A program made the translations under genes and the position numbers. Below the pieces are notes generated by a model. The model worked only from the letters and a program-made list of their open reading frames with translations, was not told where the DNA came from and did not search any database. From the NCBI GenBank assembly GCA_032620915.1, contig CP136052.1:3558425-3622424 (forward strand): a DNA stretch of 64,000 nt. Reading direction: 5' to 3'. Origin of the DNA: Oscillospiraceae bacterium NTUH-002-81 (GTDB lineage: Bacteria; Bacillota; Clostridia; Lachnospirales; Lachnospiraceae). Shown one piece after another: positions 9,991 to 20,675 of this stretch. How positions within the stretch are numbered: the stretch's first letter is position 1; every line of letters begins with the position of its first letter.

Positions 9991-10027
9991 GGAAAGAAAT
10001 ATTGTTTCACCCAATTAAGGAGTTATC

Positions 10028-11642
10028 ATGAAATTATCGCATAAATTACTGACAATTCTTTTAGCCGGAATTGTCGTTTTTTCGTCTGGGGGGATTTCTT
10101 CCTATGCCTCGCAGACGACGGGAAGCAACCAGTCGAAGACGCAGACCACCGGCGGCTCGGGCAGCAGTACAGCTACAGGAACAGCCGGGGAGGATGCCTC
10201 CGAGGAGGACGGGGAAAACGGCGCGGACATCGAGGCGGAGATTCCCGAGATCCCGGTGGAGTCCAACGAGATCGACGGCTGGCCCCAGGGGCCCCAGGTC
10301 AGCGCAGAGTCCGCCATTGTCATGGAGGCGCAGACCGGCACGATCCTCTATGCCAAGAACATTGACGCCGCCGAGTATCCAGCCAGCATCACCAAGATCA
10401 TGACGGTGCTTCTGGCACTGGAGAACTGCTCCATGGACGAGACGGTGACGTTTTCAGAGAATGCGGTATTCAGCATTGAGCGGGGCAGCAGCCACATCGC
10501 CCGCACCACAGACGAAGAGCTGACGATGGAGCAGTGCCTGTATGCCATCATGCTGGAATCTGCCAATGAATGCGCCAACGCGGTGGCGGAGCACATCGCC
10601 GGTTCCACGGAAGCCTTTGCGGACATGATGAACCAGAAAGCAGCCGATCTGGGATGCACCAACACCCATTTCGTGAACCCCCCATGGCCTCCACGATCCC
10701 GAGCATTACACCTCGGCCCATGATATGGCGCTCATCACCCAGGCCGCGCTGAAATACGACAAGTTCCGGGAGATTGCCGGAACTGTCCGCTACACGATCC
10801 CTCCCACAAACAAGAACGAAAATGAGCTGATGATGAATAACCATCACTGCATGATCAGTACATACAAGACGTCCAAATATCTGGACAGCACGGTGTTTGC
10901 CGGAAAGACCGGTTTCACCACAGACGCGCTGAACACGCTGGTGACCTGTGCACACCGCAGTGAGATGGATGTGATCTGTGTTATCCTGCGCGGCCCCAGC
11001 GGCACCGCCTATCCGGACACGGCATCTCTTCTGGACTATGTTTCCAACCATTTCAGCCCGGCAGAGCTTCCTGCTGCTTATGCTGATCTGCCGGATACGG
11101 TCACTTCCCAGATCAGCGCCCAGGCGGGCAGCTCCGTGGATACTGCCAATATCACACTGGCTGACGGCAGCAACACCTATGCGGCCATTCCCGACGGCAC
11201 CACACTGGCTGATCTGACCCCGCAGGTTTCTGTCCAGACCGGCGCGGACAGCGCCCCCACCGCAGAAATCGCCTGGTACTACGGGGCAAATCAGGACGTC
11301 TGCGTGGGCAGGCAGCAGCTTATCCTTCCCCTGATCCAGACCGCAGCCGCGTCTGATGCCGATTCCTCTCTGGACGTAAAACTAAACCAGGAAGAGCCCA
11401 GAAAGTCCATCCCCTGGGGCACCCTGAAAATCATCCTTATCGTGCTGGTGGTTCTGGTGATCCTTGGCATTCTCGTCACAGGCATCCTGCTCATCCACGC
11501 AAAAAAAGAACGGGAAAAACAGCGCCGCAGAAGAGCGCGGATGCGGGAGCGGAACCTGCGCAGGATCCGCCGGGAGATCGACACCATGGCAGACCTGGAT
11601 GATGACACATACACGGAAGAAGATCCTTTTTCCAATTTATAA
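10028..11642 (+). pseudogene. D-alanyl-D-alanine carboxypeptidase (PBP5/DacF type), frameshifted in a C6 run
   Basis: Two frames make one protein of about 537 residues. The first (10028-10723) has a signal peptide, an acidic, Ser/Gly-rich linker and the serine-peptidase motifs PASITKIM (SxxK) and ESANECANAV (SxN). It then runs off frame after THFVNP. The second frame resumes with HGLHDPEHYTSAHDMAL and carries FAGKTGFT (KTG), a C-terminal domain, a membrane helix near the end and a basic tail. The break is a C6 run at 10678-10683; five C would restore NPHGLHD. These enzymes trim the terminal D-Ala of peptidoglycan side chains outside the membrane. All catalytic motifs are intact, so an extra-base error is the likeliest cause. 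Confidence 0.85.
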
Positions 11643-11702
11643 TCTGGCTCCGGTTGGCTGCCTGCGCTAAGTCACATTCAAAACACGATCCTATCGCACA
11701 AG

Positions 11703-11745
11703 AAAAAGCTTTGCAGGCCCTTTTACTCCTGCAAAGCTTTCTTTT
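11703..11745. terminator. Bidirectional intrinsic terminator
   Basis: Hairpin AAAGCTTTGCAGG / CCTGCAAAGCTTT with A run on the left and CTTTTTG on the right. It ends the carboxypeptidase transcript (+) and overlaps the stop codon (11723) of the convergent exonuclease gene (-). Confidence 0.8.
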
Positions 11746-12671
11746 TGCGTTTTTCTTTGATATGCTCTTTTCGCTCCCGGATGCCTTCCGCTTCCTCGGA
11801 GCTCACCAGTTTTAGCGTCTTCACGGCAAATACCTTACCGTTTTCGGCCTTTTTCAGGCGGATTTTTCCTTTCAGATACCCATGCTCCTCACAGCAGGAC
11901 ACGCTGTAATACAGCCTGCTGCCGCCGGAAAACCACCGCAGCTTCTTTTTCGCCGGATTCCCCACACAGGTAACAGCGGGTGCTCAACACCTCCCGGTCC
12001 TTCATGGCCCGTTCTTTTGTCGCAAACTCCCGGGAAATATACTTGCTGTATGTGTCGAATACCACGTAAACCTCTTCCTTACGGTTCTTCGGCGTCCGAT
12101 AATAGTCAATGGAATAATTTTTCAGAACGGCCCGGGGCAGCCCCTCCAGGATCAGCGCCGTGTAGTAGGCGTCGCTCTTTGCCCGGTGGAACGCCTCGTC
12201 CTTGTCAAATTTCAGATAGTCGATGGCATATTCCAGACTTCTGCGGCTCTTACGATCCTCGTAGGCAATGGAAAACAGCTTCTGCACATCATAATACACC
12301 AGCGGATAGCCCAGATGCCCGTCGATATCGTAATATTTCATGTTCCGCTGCAGCTCGGTGAGATCCATCATGCCCCAGGTGCAGAACCGGTAATCGCTGC
12401 CGCACCAGTCAAAAAACCGCCGGATCACATCCGGGAACGCGCCGCCGTGGGACAGCTGCTCCATATCCAGATGAATGAGCTCCTGGGTGATGCGGTGCAT
12501 CTGCCGGTAAATCCGGGGCGCAATGATCTCGCTGAACTCGCTCACGATCTCAAAATCCGCATTTAATTTGATGGCGCCGATCTCCACGATCTCAAAGGGC
12601 ACTGCCTTATTCTCCGTTCCCTTGCCGTTGGGACTTTGGTTCCATTCCAGATCCAGTACAATATAATCCAT
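11723..12671 (-). pseudogene. DEDDh 3'-5' exonuclease (KapD/ERI-1-like), frameshifted in a C4 run
   Basis: The N-terminal frame starts MDYIVLDLEWNQSP at 12671, giving the D-x-E of a DEDD exonuclease, and runs through EFSEIIAPRIYRQMHRITQELI and RFCTWGMMDLTELQRN, the second and third acidic motifs. It goes off frame after TRCYLCG. A second frame (from about 11963 down) continues as NPAKKKLRWFSGG and ends KKKALQE at 11723. Removing one C from the run 11960-11963 (plus strand) joins them to one protein of about 315 residues with a C-terminal CxxC-type zinc-ribbon-like and basic tail. Proteins of this group trim RNA or DNA 3' ends; the exact substrate is unknown. The break is probably a base-count error. 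Confidence 0.75.
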
Positions 12672-12863
12672 CGATCACGCAGCCTCCCCTTCTCTCATGC
12701 TTTCCGGCAGGATTCTTCCGGGTGATCTCTCCCGTTTCCTGATTATATTAACGTAACCCCACGCGCTTGTAAAGGATATTTTTTCTGCATCGTGTCTTTT
12801 TATCGACACACTTCTCTTTCCCTTTTATTTTCTTTGTTCTATCCTGTTTTATAGAGAAAACAC

Positions 12864-13240
12864 GTGGGGGAAAACGATGAAAAAATCATTTATCAGGATT
12901 ACATCAACTGCTATGACTGCTGGGTTCGCGCATCCTTTATCCCCGCAGCCTGGGACGCCGAAGGAAACCTGACCCATGTCATGCTCACCGACGAGGGCGC
13001 CCGGGCGGAAACCGCCGCCAACGGCAAAGAAGCTGTGGACGCATTCGCCCACAGCTCCCCGCAATATTACGATGTAATTTTGATGGACATGATGATGCCC
13101 GTACCATCCCGATTCTTGCCCTCACCGCCAATGCCTTTTCTGATGACATCAGCAAATGCCGGGCCGCCGGAATGAACGCACACCTTTCCAAACCGTTAAA
13201 TATGAAAACCGTGACGAAGGTCATTCGCCGGTTCACCTGA
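12864..13240 (+). pseudogene. Collapsed remnant of a PAS-receiver hybrid histidine kinase
   Basis: A short open frame begins with a PAS-like scrap (FIPAAWDAEGNLTHVML, usual in Lachnospiraceae hybrid sensors). It jumps straight into the middle of a receiver domain (AETAANGKEAVDAF ... YYDVILMDMMMPV). After a second gap, with a change of frame, the end of a receiver follows: TIPILALTANAFSDDI ... GMNAHLSKPLNMKTV, ending at TGA 13240. The kinase core and about 20 receiver residues are gone, so at least two deletions occurred. Unlike the one-base breaks elsewhere in the window, this is real decay. Bases 12672-12863 upstream hold no gene. Confidence 0.75.
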
Positions 13241-13245
13241 CATTT

Positions 13246-14644
13246 TTACATGGAAATCCATCCAAACGCATTTGCCACCGAGCTCACAAAGATGATGGCT
13301 GCAAAGATCGGACAGAGATACTGGATCATAAAATAGAAGACCCGTTTCCGTTTAAACCTGCTCTCCCCATGCAGTACTTCCTCCTCGACCCGTTTCATCC
13401 CGATGACACGGGATACAAGCAGACAGGTGGCAATGGCTGCGATGGGCATCATTACCGAGTTGGTGAGGAAATCAAAGAAATCCAGGAACTGCATGCCAAT
13501 GATCGTCACCCCGGCCAACGGCCCGTATCCCAGAGAAGAAAGGGTGCCCAGCGCCAGCATGATGATCCCCACCACCAGCGTAGCTTTCTTACGTCCCCAT
13601 TTCAGTTCATCCTGAAAAGTAGATACCGCACTTTCTGTCAACGCAATAGAGCTGGTCAGTGCCGCACACAGCACCAGCACAAAAAACAGAACACCAATAA
13701 TCGTACCCATGCCCATGCTCTCGAACACCTTCGGGATCGTGATAAACATGAGAGAAGGGCCTGCATTCAACGTATTCGGATCTCCGCCGGAGAAGGCAAA
13801 TACCGCCGGAATGATCATCAGTCCGGCCATGATCGCAATGGCCGTATCAAAAATCTCCACACTCGTGGTCGATTCCTCAATCGAAATATCTTTTTTCATA
13901 TAAGAACCAAAGGTCACCAGAATGCCCATGGCGATAGACAGGGAATAAAACATCTGGCCCATGGCAGACACCACCGTCATCCAGGAGAAATGCTCCAGAT
14001 TCGGCACCAGGAAATACTTCACACCCGTCAGCGCCCCCGGTCTGGTAATGGAATAAACCGCAATAACGATGGACAGTACCACCAGGACGGGCATCATCAC
14101 TTTGGATACCCGCTCCACGCCATTCTGCACACCGGCATAGATGACCAGCACCGTCAGCAGCGAAAACACCACAAAACAGAGCTCTGCCGATACGCCGTTG
14201 GAAATAAAAGAAGAAAAATAACCGTCCGAAGCTAGCGTGCTGCTCTGTCCCTTCACGTATTCCATCAGATATTTGATGACCCAGCCGCCGATTACCGAAT
14301 AGTACGGCACGATCAGCAGCGGGATGATGGCATTGATCCAGCCGCCGAAACACAGCCAGCCCGATTTTTTTCCCAGGTTTCGCAAACGCCCCGAAGGCGC
14401 CCACCGGGCTTTTGCCCGTCATACGGCCCAGCGCCGTCTCCGCTACGATCATGGAATATCCAAAGGTCAGTGCCAGAACAACGTACACCAGCAGGAAAAT
14501 ACCGCCGCCGTATTTCGCTGCCAGATAGGGGAATCTCCAGATATTCCCAAGTCCTACCGAAGCCCCTGCCGCAGACAGTACAAATCCCAGCTTGCCGGAA
14601 AACGTGCTTCTGTTCGTGTGAAGTTGTCCGTGATGTGTCTCCAT
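13246..14644 (-). pseudogene. Neurotransmitter:sodium symporter (NSS) family transporter, frameshifted in a T7 run
   Basis: The start is the ATG at 14644 (METHHGQLH...), with GGGAG upstream. The first frame shows the NSS hallmark of helix 1, FVLSAAGASVGLGNIWRFPY, and goes off frame after GAFAKPGKK. The second resumes with SGWLCFGGWINAIIPLLIVPYYSVIGGW and runs to the stop at 13246. Six instead of seven T at 14365-14371 (plus strand) joins them into about 466 residues with eleven to twelve membrane helices. Bacterial NSS proteins take up amino acids with sodium. The sequence is otherwise clean, so a sequencing error is likely. The receiver remnant (13240) ends only 6 bp away on the other strand. 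Confidence 0.85.
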
Positions 14645-14885
14645 AATTCTATTCTCTCCCAATACAAGATTTGGGTAATCATTCAGCCACATACCCGGCA
14701 GACAGATACTGTGCGCACACAGGAATCCAGATGCATTGATGCATGGCTGAACAATTACCCTTTATGACTACTAGAGTACCAAAAAACGCGAAAAATAGCA
14801 ACCATCAAAAAGTACAGGCTTCCCACCGGCCTTAAAATACGGTACACTGATACTGTTTGTATGAATGGAAAGGGGTATACGATAA

Positions 14886-16439
14886 ATGAGTATTTTAAAT
14901 GTTGAACACCTGTCCCACGGCTTCGGCGACCGTGCGATTTTCCACGACGTGTCCTTCCGCCTGCTGAAAGGGGAGCACATCGGGCTCATCGGCGCCAACG
15001 GCGAGGGAAAGTCCACCTTCATGAATATCGTCACCGGAAAACTGATGCCCGACGAGGGCAAGATCGAATGGGCGAAAAACGTCCGGGCCGGATACCTGGA
15101 TCAGCACGCCGTGCTGCAGAAGGGCATGACCATCCGCGACGTGCTGAAATCCGCCTTTTCCTGGCTTTTTGAGATGGAAGAACGGATGAACACCCTGTTT
15201 GAACAGATGGGGGAGGCCACCCCCGAGGAAATGGAGGCCATGATGGAGGAGACCGGCACGATCCAGGATCTGCTGACCATGCACGACTTCTATATCATTG
15301 ATGCCAAAATCGAGGAAATCGGCCGGGCGCTGGGCCTTGCCGACATCGGTCTGGACAAGGATGTCACCGACTTAAGCGGCGGCCAGCGTACCAAGGTGCT
15401 GCTGGGCAAGCTCCTGCTGGAAAAGCCGGACATTCTGCTGCTGGACGAGCCCACCAACTACCTGGATGAGCAGCACATCGAGTGGCTGAAACGCTACCTG
15501 AACGAGTATGAGAATGCGTTTATCCTCATTTCCCACGACATCCCGTTCCTGAACAGCGTCATCAACCTGATCTATCATATGGAAAATCAGTCCCTCACCC
15601 GCTACGTGGGCGACTACGACCATTTCCAGGAGGTTTACGCCGTGCAGAAAGCCCAGCTGGAGGCAGCTTACAAACGCCAGCAGCAGGAAATCAGCGAATT
15701 GCAGGATTTCGTTGCCCGCAACAAAGCCCGGGTATCCACCCGAAACATGGCCATGTCCCGGCAGAAAAAGCTGGATAAAATGGAAAAAATCGAGCTGGCC
15801 GCCGAGCGTCCCAAGCCGGAATTCCACTTCCAGGAAGCCCGGGCCGCCGGGAAAATCCTTTTCGAAACGAAGGATCTGGTCATCGGTTATGACGAACCGC
15901 TGTCCCGCCCCTTAAATCTCTCCATGGAGCGCGGCCAGAAGATTGCCCTTGTGGGCGCCAACGGCATCGGCAAAACCACTCTGCTCAAGAGCATTCTCGG
16001 CCTCATCCCGCCCCTGTCCGGTCAGGCACAGCTGGGTGACTACCTGTACATCGGCTACTTCGAACAGGAAATGGCACCGGGAAATACCACCACCTGCATC
16101 GAAGAGCTGTGGAAGGAATTCCCCTCCTACACCCAGTACCAGATCCGCTCCGCCCTGGCAAAGTGCGGCCTCACCACCAAGCACATCGAGAGCCAGGTGC
16201 GCGTCTTAAGCGGCGGCGAGCAGGCCAAGGTCCGGCTGTGCAAGCTCATCAACCGGGAGACCAACCTCCTGCTGCTGGACGAGCCCACCAACCACCTGGA
16301 CGTGGACGCCAAAGACGAGCTGAAACGGGCACTGAAGGACTACAGGGGAAGTATCCTGCTCATCTGCCATGAACCTGAGTTCTATCAGGATGTGGTATCT
16401 GAGGTGTGGCACTGCGAGGACTGGTCGCTGAAGATTTAA
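14886..16439 (+). CDS. ABC-F family ATP-binding protein
   Basis: A 517-residue soluble protein with two ABC cassettes and no membrane segment. Walker A motifs are GANGEGKST (residue about 38) and GANGIGKTT (about 358); signatures are LSGGQRTK and LSGGEQAK; Walker B motifs are ILLLDEPTNYLDE and LLLLDEPTNHLDV. Between the cassettes lies a charged linker (about residues 240-310, AAYKRQQQEISELQDF..RQKKLDKMEKIE), the ABC-F interdomain helix that reaches into the ribosomal E site. ABC-F proteins act on the ribosome as translation factors or antibiotic protection proteins; which one cannot be told here. The gene stands alone, with a hairpin at 16454 after it. Confidence 0.92.
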   Translation: MSILNVEHLSHGFGDRAIFHDVSFRLLKGEHIGLIGANGEGKSTFMNIVTGKLMPDEGKIEWAKNVRAGYLDQHAVLQKGMTIRDVLKSAFSWLFEMEERMNTLFEQMGEATPEEMEAMMEETGTIQDLLTMHDFYIIDAKIEEIGRALGLADIGLDKDVTDLSGGQRTKVLLGKLLLEKPDILLLDEPTNYLDEQHIEWLKRYLNEYENAFILISHDIPFLNSVINLIYHMENQSLTRYVGDYDHFQEVYAVQKAQLEAAYKRQQQEISELQDFVARNKARVSTRNMAMSRQKKLDKMEKIELAAERPKPEFHFQEARAAGKILFETKDLVIGYDEPLSRPLNLSMERGQKIALVGANGIGKTTLLKSILGLIPPLSGQAQLGDYLYIGYFEQEMAPGNTTTCIEELWKEFPSYTQYQIRSALAKCGLTTKHIESQVRVLSGGEQAKVRLCKLINRETNLLLLDEPTNHLDVDAKDELKRALKDYRGSILLICHEPEFYQDVVSEVWHCEDWSLKI

Positions 16440-16453
16440 AATTTACAAAGATA

Positions 16454-16498
16454 TTCTCGGCAGATTTGGCGTGACAGTACGAATCTGCCGAGATTCTT
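16454..16498 (+). terminator. Terminator-like hairpin after the ABC-F gene
   Basis: TTCTCGGCAGATT ... AATCTGCCGAGA, a 12-bp stem with a 15-base loop, 15 bp after the stop codon. The following T run is weak (TTCTTATTGC). Confidence 0.55.
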
Positions 16499-16578
16499 AT
16501 TGCTTTTAAAGCATATAGATTGCCAAATCAACTAAAATCATGTATGGTATTTGTAAAAATAAACGGGAGGAATTTTCT

Positions 16579-17097
16579 ATGAAGACACTGATCGTGATCG
16601 ATATGCAGAAAGATTTCATCGACGGCTCTCTGGGAACGAAAGAGGCACAGGCCATCGTCCCGAATGTTGCCGCCAAAATAAAAGAATATGAGAAAAACGG
16701 AGATGAGATCATTTTCACCCGGGACACCCATGGGGAAGATTATCTGGATACCCCGGAAGGCCGGAAGCTGCCTGTGAAGCACTGCATCAGGGGCACCGAC
16801 GGCTGGCAGATCGCCGACGGCCTGATGGTAAGCGGCGCTGTCTGTATCGACAAGCCCACCTTCGGCTGGACGCATTGGAATGAACGCCATTTCGACGAAA
16901 TTGAGCTGGTGGGACTGTGCACAGATATCTGCGTTGTCTCCAACGCCCTGATCCTGAAAGCACAGTTCCCGGAAGTACCCATCACTGTGGATGCAGCCTG
17001 CTGTGCCGGTGTCACCCCGGAAAGCCACCAGGCAGCCCTTACCACCATGAAAATGTGCCAGATTGATGTCATTCATGACCAAACAAACGCACGCTGA
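16579..17097 (+). CDS. Isochorismatase-family cysteine hydrolase (nicotinamidase-like)
   Basis: The start ATG at 16579 follows GGGAGGAA; an earlier in-frame start at 16540 has no ribosome site. The 172-residue protein has the family fold and its catalytic set: Asp in LIVIDMQKDFI (residue 8), a Lys in IDKPTFG, and the nucleophile Cys in GLCTDICVVSNA. The FTRDTHGEDYL segment is typical of nicotinamidase-type metal sites. Members hydrolyse nicotinamide, isochorismate, carbamoyl or related substrates; the FTRDTH motif and small size favour a nicotinamidase-like amidase, but the substrate is not proven. Confidence 0.85.
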   Translation: MKTLIVIDMQKDFIDGSLGTKEAQAIVPNVAAKIKEYEKNGDEIIFTRDTHGEDYLDTPEGRKLPVKHCIRGTDGWQIADGLMVSGAVCIDKPTFGWTHWNERHFDEIELVGLCTDICVVSNALILKAQFPEVPITVDAACCAGVTPESHQAALTTMKMCQIDVIHDQTNAR

Positions 17098-17146
17098 TAG
17101 TGTTGTATTCTTCGGCCATTGTCGGTGCGTAGGCATTCGGTTGCGT

Positions 17147-18292
17147 TTAGCACCCAAACAGTTCTGCTGTCTTTTCCATCCGCTCTGCGATGGGCACACC
17201 GAAGGGACACCGCTCTTCACAGGCATGACATCCGATGCACTCGGAGGCTTTGTGCTCCAGCAGTTCATAGTGGGATCTGACACCCGCCGGTACTTCCGGC
17301 TGCATGGTGGCCAGATCGTAGAATTTGTTGATCATGGCGATATCCAGGTTTGCCATGCAGGGCTTACAGTGGCCGCAGTAGGTACACTCGCCCCGGTAGG
17401 AATGGAAGGGCGCGTTGGCCAGCACGGAAGCATAGTCCTTCTCTTCCGCAGAGGCGGTCTCGTATGCCAGCGCCGCATCTACCTGGGCTTTGGTGTCGTA
17501 GCCGCACTCGATGGAACAGACTGCGGGTCTGGTGAGGGCATAGTGGATGCACTGCACCGGAGACAGGCTGACGCCAAAAGGCGAACGTCTGGCATCAAAG
17601 AGGCGACCGCCGGCGAAGCCTTTCATGACGGTGATCCCAATGTCATTTTCCTCGCATAATTTGTACAGATACGCCCGCTCTTCATCAATGCCTTTGAATT
17701 TTTCATCGAAGGTTTCTGCAAATAACGTCTCAATGTTATCACTGCCCGGCAGCATGTCGAAGGCCGGGTTGATGCTGAACAGGATCATTTCCACATACCC
17801 GCACTGGGCCGCCTTGATGGCAACCTTGGGGTTGTGGGAGCTCATGCCGATATGACGGATGATGCCCTTTTCCTTTAATTCCATGACGTAGTCCATGTAA
17901 TCGGAGTGTTGGATCTGCTCCCACTCTTCCTCCGAATCCACGTAGTGGATCATGCCAATGTCGATATAGTCGGTCTGCAGCCGTTTCAGCAGATCCTCGA
18001 AGGTAGGGCGCACGTAGCGCATGTCCCGCGTCCGGTAATACTGCTCATCCTTCCAGGTAGCGCCGATATGGCCCTGGATGTACCACTGTTCCCGGTTTTC
18101 CTTGATGCCCTCACCGATGATATTTCTGGATTTCGGATCTGGCATCCAGCAGTCCAGAGTATTGATCCCTTTCGATGACGCATAACGGATCAGCTCCACG
18201 CCCTCCGCTTCGGGGTGACGTTCCAGCCATTCCCCGCCAAAACCAATTTCACTGACCTGCAGGCCAGTTTTTCCCAATCTTCTCGTTTTCAT
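17147..18292 (-). CDS. Aldo/keto reductase with C-terminal 4Fe-4S ferredoxin domain
   Basis: A 381-residue protein. The first 280 residues are an aldo/keto reductase barrel (MKTRRLGKTGLQVSEIGFGGEWL; DYIDIGMIHYVD; IRHIGMSSHNP). The last 90 residues carry cysteine motifs CTYCGHCKPC and CIGCHACEERCPFG, enough for one or two 4Fe-4S clusters. Enzymes of this layout are common in anaerobic Firmicutes and probably link a carbonyl reduction to ferredoxin-type electron flow; the substrate is unknown. The stop is 50 bp from the convergent isochorismatase-like gene. Confidence 0.9.
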   Translation of the reverse strand: MKTRRLGKTGLQVSEIGFGGEWLERHPEAEGVELIRYASSKGINTLDCWMPDPKSRNIIGEGIKENREQWYIQGHIGATWKDEQYYRTRDMRYVRPTFEDLLKRLQTDYIDIGMIHYVDSEEEWEQIQHSDYMDYVMELKEKGIIRHIGMSSHNPKVAIKAAQCGYVEMILFSINPAFDMLPGSDNIETLFAETFDEKFKGIDEERAYLYKLCEENDIGITVMKGFAGGRLFDARRSPFGVSLSPVQCIHYALTRPAVCSIECGYDTKAQVDAALAYETASAEEKDYASVLANAPFHSYRGECTYCGHCKPCMANLDIAMINKFYDLATMQPEVPAGVRSHYELLEHKASECIGCHACEERCPFGVPIAERMEKTAELFGC

Positions 18293-18370
18293 AATTTCTC
18301 CCTTTTTCTGGCCATATACAGTCCCCTTACTACATACGGCTCTCTTCCTATAAAGATACGCTAAACTTAT

Positions 18371-19228
18371 TTATATTTTCTCGATAAACAATACCCCCAG
18401 CGTTCCCGGCCCGCAGTGGCTGGACACGACGCACCCGGCCCTTGTGATAAGAATCTCCTGAAAAACATGCAGGTCTTCCAGGTACTGCCGCACGTCCGCA
18501 ACGATCTGGGGATCACACCCGGAATGGGTGATGAATACCCGGTCGGGTTTCGCCGCTTTCAGGTCACTTTCCATATCTTTCGTATAGGACATGATGACAG
18601 ACGCGATTTTACCACGGTATTTCTTCGACGCATCCATGGCGCCGTCCTTCACAACGATCTTCGGATGCAGCTTCAGCACGCCCCCTGCCATGGCTGCCAG
18701 CGCACTGCAGCGGCCGCCCCGGCGCAGATACACCAGCGTATCTGTGACAAAGCTTGCCCGTACCCGGGGCCGAAGCGCTTCGATGGCCTCCCGGATCTCT
18801 TCCGCCGTTTTGCCCTGCTGCGCAAGAATGGCAGCTTCCACCACCAGATGCCCGATACCGGTGGAAAGATTCTGGGAATCAATGACGGTCACCAGATGCT
18901 CTGCCTCCAGTTCCTGTGCCGCCAGACGCATGGCATTGCCGGAGCTTGACATAGAATCTGAAATACTGAAGCAGACAACCTCTCTGCCGGCTTCCACAAA
19001 GGGGCGCATCAGTTCCATCGCCTCTTCCATAGACGGCGCGGAGGTCTTTGGCGTAGTGTTGTTCTCATCTGACCATCTGTAGATGTCCTCCGGCGTAATA
19101 TCCACCCCATCTTTATATTCCTTTTCCCCCAGAAGTACATGAAGCGGCAAAATAGAAATATCATATCTGTCGATCAATTCTCCGGACAAATCACATGTGC
19201 TGTCAGAAATAATTTTCACATATTCCAT
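18371..19228 (-). CDS. DegV-family fatty-acid-binding protein
   Basis: The start chosen is the ATG at 19228 (MEYVKIISDSTCDLS); an open extension to 19318 overlaps the end of the MATE gene but does not look like DegV. The 285-residue protein has the N-terminal DegV motif IISDSTCDL, the FSISDSMSSSGNAM loop that holds the carboxylate, and the C-terminal ITHSGCDP and SSHCGPGTLGVLF motifs. DegV/FakB proteins present fatty acids to FakA kinase for entry into phospholipid synthesis. It follows the MATE gene after 90 bp on the same strand. Confidence 0.92.
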   Translation of the reverse strand: MEYVKIISDSTCDLSGELIDRYDISILPLHVLLGEKEYKDGVDITPEDIYRWSDENNTTPKTSAPSMEEAMELMRPFVEAGREVVCFSISDSMSSSGNAMRLAAQELEAEHLVTVIDSQNLSTGIGHLVVEAAILAQQGKTAEEIREAIEALRPRVRASFVTDTLVYLRRGGRCSALAAMAGGVLKLHPKIVVKDGAMDASKKYRGKIASVIMSYTKDMESDLKAAKPDRVFITHSGCDPQIVADVRQYLEDLHVFQEILITRAGCVVSSHCGPGTLGVLFIEKI

Positions 19229-19318
19229 ATGCGTCCCAACCTTTCTTTTTTCAATATTTTCCTGCGTCAAAATACAGCCATCCTTTTTCTTCGTCATGCA
19301 CAGACCAGTTGATGCCAT

Positions 19319-20647
19319 TCATCTGCCATAATTACGGTAGCTTCTGACCAGCAGCGGCAGCTCCGCAATGAGCATGCCGATCCACCCGACCAGATAGGAA
19401 ATCGGCAGCGCCTCGATCTGCAGAGAAAACACAAACACCAGGATCACAGCTGCGATCACCCGCACGCCCATGTTCACAAAGCTGCTGATCAGCGTCACCT
19501 TCAGATCTCCGATGCCCCGGAAATATCCCTGAATGCCGTTGGTGATGGCGGGCAGCAGATACATGAACGAGATCAGCCGCAGATAAGTGGCGCCGTGCCC
19601 GCACACCTCCGCATCGCTGGAAAACAGGCGCATCAGCGGATCCGCCAGCAGGAAGCAGACGATAAAGATAAAAATGCCATATACCACTTCAATGCGGATG
19701 CCGCACCGAAATGCCTCCTTCAGACGATCCTTCTTCCCGGCCCCTTTGTTCTGCGCCATCAGCGCCGTCATGGCATGGCCGATATTCTGCTCCGGCGTAT
19801 AGGCAAAATCGTCGATCCGGTTGACCACGGCAAAAGCCGCCGCAATGGAGACACCCATGGAGTTGACGATGGCCTGGATACCCAGTTTTCCCAACTGCAC
19901 TGTGGCCTGCTGCATGGCAGACGCCCAGCCATAGGCAATCGTCTTTCCCAGCTGTGCCCGGTCAAATACAAGCCATTTTCTGCCCAGCTGCAGAACCGGC
20001 ACCTTCTTCTGAATATAAATGATACAGAGCAGACAGGACAGTGCCTCGCTGAGCACCGTGGAAATGGCGCAGCCCTCGCTGCCCATGTGCAGATACAGTA
20101 CAAAGAACAGATCGCCCACAATGTTGACCACCGCACTGGTGATGAGAAAATAGAGCGGCGACTGGCTGTCCCCCAGGGCACGCAAGGTACTTGCAAAAAA
20201 ATTATACATAAACGTAAACAGAAGCCCGGCAAAAATGATCCGCATATAGTGCATGGTCATCTGCAGAATGGAGGCATCCACCTGCATCAGAAGCAGGATC
20301 GGATGCGCAAACACGATACAAAACACCGATAAGAACACCGAAAACACCACACCGGACAGCATGGACGTGCTGATCTGCCGGTGCAGAAGGTCATAATCTT
20401 TGGCGCCAAACTGATTCCCCATGAGAATACTGGCCCCCATGCAGAGGCCGTTTAAAAACAGGATAAACAGTGTCGCAATGGGATTGCAGATACCGACCGC
20501 CGCCAGTGCCTCCTTACCCACATACCGGCCGACGATCACACTGTCCACCGCATTATAGGTCAGCTGAAAAATATTTCCCAGCACCAGCGGTATCGTAAAA
20601 CGCACCAGCTGCGGCATAATTTTCCCGGTTGTCAGATCTCTTTCCAT
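19319..20647 (-). CDS. MATE-family efflux transporter
   Basis: A 442-residue integral membrane protein with twelve predicted helices in two MatE halves. It begins MERDLTTGKIMPQLVRFTIPLVLGNIFQLTYNAVDSVIVG, the normal DinF/NorM-type N-terminus, and includes NPIATLFILFLNGLCMGASILMGNQFGAKD. MATE pumps export drugs and cationic metabolites using sodium or protons. The substrate cannot be predicted. The stop TGA at 19319 is followed directly by an ATG in the DegV frame. Confidence 0.92.
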   Translation of the reverse strand: MERDLTTGKIMPQLVRFTIPLVLGNIFQLTYNAVDSVIVGRYVGKEALAAVGICNPIATLFILFLNGLCMGASILMGNQFGAKDYDLLHRQISTSMLSGVVFSVFLSVFCIVFAHPILLLMQVDASILQMTMHYMRIIFAGLLFTFMYNFFASTLRALGDSQSPLYFLITSAVVNIVGDLFFVLYLHMGSEGCAISTVLSEALSCLLCIIYIQKKVPVLQLGRKWLVFDRAQLGKTIAYGWASAMQQATVQLGKLGIQAIVNSMGVSIAAAFAVVNRIDDFAYTPEQNIGHAMTALMAQNKGAGKKDRLKEAFRCGIRIEVVYGIFIFIVCFLLADPLMRLFSSDAEVCGHGATYLRLISFMYLLPAITNGIQGYFRGIGDLKVTLISSFVNMGVRVIAAVILVFVFSLQIEALPISYLVGWIGMLIAELPLLVRSYRNYGR

Positions 20648-20675
20648 ATAAACTCCTCTTTTTTGTGCCTATCCT

